Positions 5,129 through 6,151 of a stretch of 6,151 nucleotides of DNA are shown piece after piece. Source of the DNA: an uncultured Bacilli bacterium. Its GTDB lineage: Bacteria; Bacillota_I; Bacilli_A; RF39; UBA660. The stretch spans positions 1 to 6,151 of the forward strand of contig CALVUV010000078.1 of NCBI GenBank assembly GCA_944363685.1. Reading direction: 5' to 3'. The translations under genes were made by a program, and so were the position numbers. The notes under the pieces are model-generated. The model did no database searches, had not been told where the DNA came from, and saw only the letters and a program-made list of their open reading frames with translations. The stretch's first letter is position 1. Each line of letters starts with the position of its first letter.

Positions 5129-6022
5129 ATGAATAATAAAGCTATAAATAGATATGTTAAGAGGAAATATAGAGAATTACAACAAGATGAATTTTATCTG
5201 GAATACTTTAAATATATTAGTGAAAGTTATCAAAATATAAGATTTAATAAAGAGTTATTAGGACCTTTAAGAAATTATAATATTAAAGATTTCTATAGTC
5301 TAATAGATAATTTCTTTACTAAATATTATGGTGATTTAGAATTTTCTAAAAGTATTGATGAAAAGATTTCTATTTATAGTAGAGAAGAATTACTTGAATT
5401 TATTAAACTTTGTGATAGTAAAGATACTTTAGGGATAGTAAATAGTAGAGTGCGTATTTCTAAAGAATTATGTCATGATTTATTAGTAAATACTGCTTCT
5501 TTTCTTTTTCCTCTATATAAAGATGATTGGCAAATACTATTATTAGATTTAAATAGTATTGAAACAGTATTAAATCTAATTCATGAATATACTCATAAAA
5601 TTCATTATTTTCTTTTTAATGGTTTTGATGAAGAAACATCTGTTATTACAGAGATAGTTGCTTATTATAATACGGCTATTTTTATTATGTATGCTTTAGA
5701 AAATAACATATCTTCGTATGAACTTAATTTAGCGGTTAATAGTACTGAATTTACTATAGCTGAAGAAATAGTTTCTATTCCTATTTATAATTTTGTAGAA
5801 GAACAACAAGATTTTAATTTTTTTAATGAAAAAGAAAAAGAGTTAATAGCAAGATACTTTGATATGGATTATTTTCCTCCTAGTGATTACTATCATCATT
5901 TGTCATATTACTTATATAAAGAATTATTTAATAAGAATAGAAATTTTAGTATAGAAGAACATACTCAATATTTAAAAGAAGTAATGTGTAAAAAGAAAGT
6001 TAAAGAATTAATAAAGTGGTAA
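5129..6022 (+). CDS. Putative cytoplasmic zinc metallopeptidase (M3-like, compact)
   Basis: The 297-residue product carries the zincin motif HEYTH (152-156), with H152 and H156 as likely zinc ligands and E153 as catalytic base. A downstream glutamate, E175 in TEIVAYY, lies at a gluzincin-like distance for the third ligand. The C-terminal SDYYHHLSYYLYKEL (252-266) recalls the tyrosine/histidine-rich substrate-binding segment of M3 oligoendopeptidases (PepF). M3 enzymes are usually about 550-700 residues, so this would be a compact relative; it has its own start and stop and is not evidently broken. There is no signal peptide or membrane segment. The start uses an unusual GGGGG site (5120-5124) 4 nt upstream. 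It stands where B. subtilis has ylqD-rimM-trmD. Substrate unknown; family assignment is tentative, the metallopeptidase fold likely. Confidence 0.65.
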   Translation: MNNKAINRYVKRKYRELQQDEFYLEYFKYISESYQNIRFNKELLGPLRNYNIKDFYSLIDNFFTKYYGDLEFSKSIDEKISIYSREELLEFIKLCDSKDTLGIVNSRVRISKELCHDLLVNTASFLFPLYKDDWQILLLDLNSIETVLNLIHEYTHKIHYFLFNGFDEETSVITEIVAYYNTAIFIMYALENNISSYELNLAVNSTEFTIAEEIVSIPIYNFVEEQQDFNFFNEKEKELIARYFDMDYFPPSDYYHHLSYYLYKELFNKNRNFSIEEHTQYLKEVMCKKKVKELIKW

Positions 6023-6026
6023 TATT

Positions 6027-6146
6027 GTGATTTTTCAGTAAATATTTGACTTAATTATGTAGTTAATTTTCAGCGAAAATTTTACATCATATTATCATAA
6101 TACTAAAAACATATTATAGTCATTTTTCAGTGATTATTTTACATTA
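6027..6146 (+). repeat. Three imperfect 28-bp direct repeats
   Basis: Copies lie at 6027-6054, 6062-6089 and 6119-6146. The consensus is roughly GTNATTTTTCAG followed by TGAWWATTTTACATTA. Copy 3 is identical to copies 1 and 2 at 22 of 28 positions each. Spacing between starts is 35 and 57 bases. Copy 2 contains an inverted repeat, AATTTTC-AGC-GAAAATT. The first copy begins 5 bases after the peptidase stop codon, and the series runs to the window edge. Multiple short repeats at the tips are characteristic of IS21-family insertion sequences, so an element may begin here and continue rightward. An operator cluster or iterons are alternatives. No ORF is seen in this stretch. Confidence 0.6.
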
Positions 6147-6151
6147 TTCAT

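Noticed and set aside
6088..6117. CATATTAT direct repeat (6088-6095 and 6110-6117)
   Set aside because: Eight AT-rich bases repeat readily by chance in this composition.
6027..6146. CRISPR array
   Set aside because: Only three diverged copies with unequal spacing (35 and 57 bases) and spacers of very different length; this does not fit CRISPR repeats.

Overview
The window is about 6.1 kb of very AT-rich DNA. It fits a low-GC, endospore-forming member of the Bacillota (Bacilli side), perhaps one of the uncultured gut lineages with reduced genomes; that last point is inference. Support comes from the B. subtilis-like gene order miaB-ymcA-cotE and the rpsP-khpA pair, strong AGGAGG-type ribosome sites, consensus sigma-A promoters and U-tailed hairpin terminators. 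One gene ends at TGA directly at a terminator and tryptophans are encoded by TGG, so TGA looks like a stop and the mycoplasma code is unlikely. Every gene is on the + strand and coding density is high. No intergenic stretch exceeds 300 bases.

Layout. Positions 9-35 hold a CIRCE-like (HrcA) operator overlapping a consensus -35 box that points left, out of the window. From 113 to 1853 lie miaB (tRNA ms2i6A37 methylthiotransferase) and ymcA/ricA (RNase Y/Spo0A accessory factor), overlapping by 20 bases. Between ymcA and the spore-coat gene cotE sits an extra self-contained unit, 1855-3870. It has its own promoter, a structured leader with a 15-codon ORF and a run of nine G, a terminator, a 600-residue exported two-module protein with a SipW/TasA-type signal, and a second terminator that folds over the stop codon. 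cotE (3932-4477) follows, with a weak sigma-K-like promoter. Its terminator shares bases with a perfect consensus sigma-A promoter that drives rpsP and khpA (4561-5090). A 297-residue M3-like zinc metallopeptidase (5129-6022) stands where B. subtilis has ylqD-rimM-trmD. The window ends in three diverged copies of a 28-bp repeat (6027-6146), perhaps the edge of an IS21-type element or an operator cluster.

How it works together. The conserved genes cover tRNA modification, RNA-processing and sporulation control, coat assembly and translation. The novelty lies in the inserted unit. In its leader, the length of the G9 tract decides whether the leader ORF stops early (9 G, 15 codons) or runs into the terminator stem (8 G, 30 codons). 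That suggests a testable model: a phase-variable, translation-coupled attenuator controlling a surface protein.
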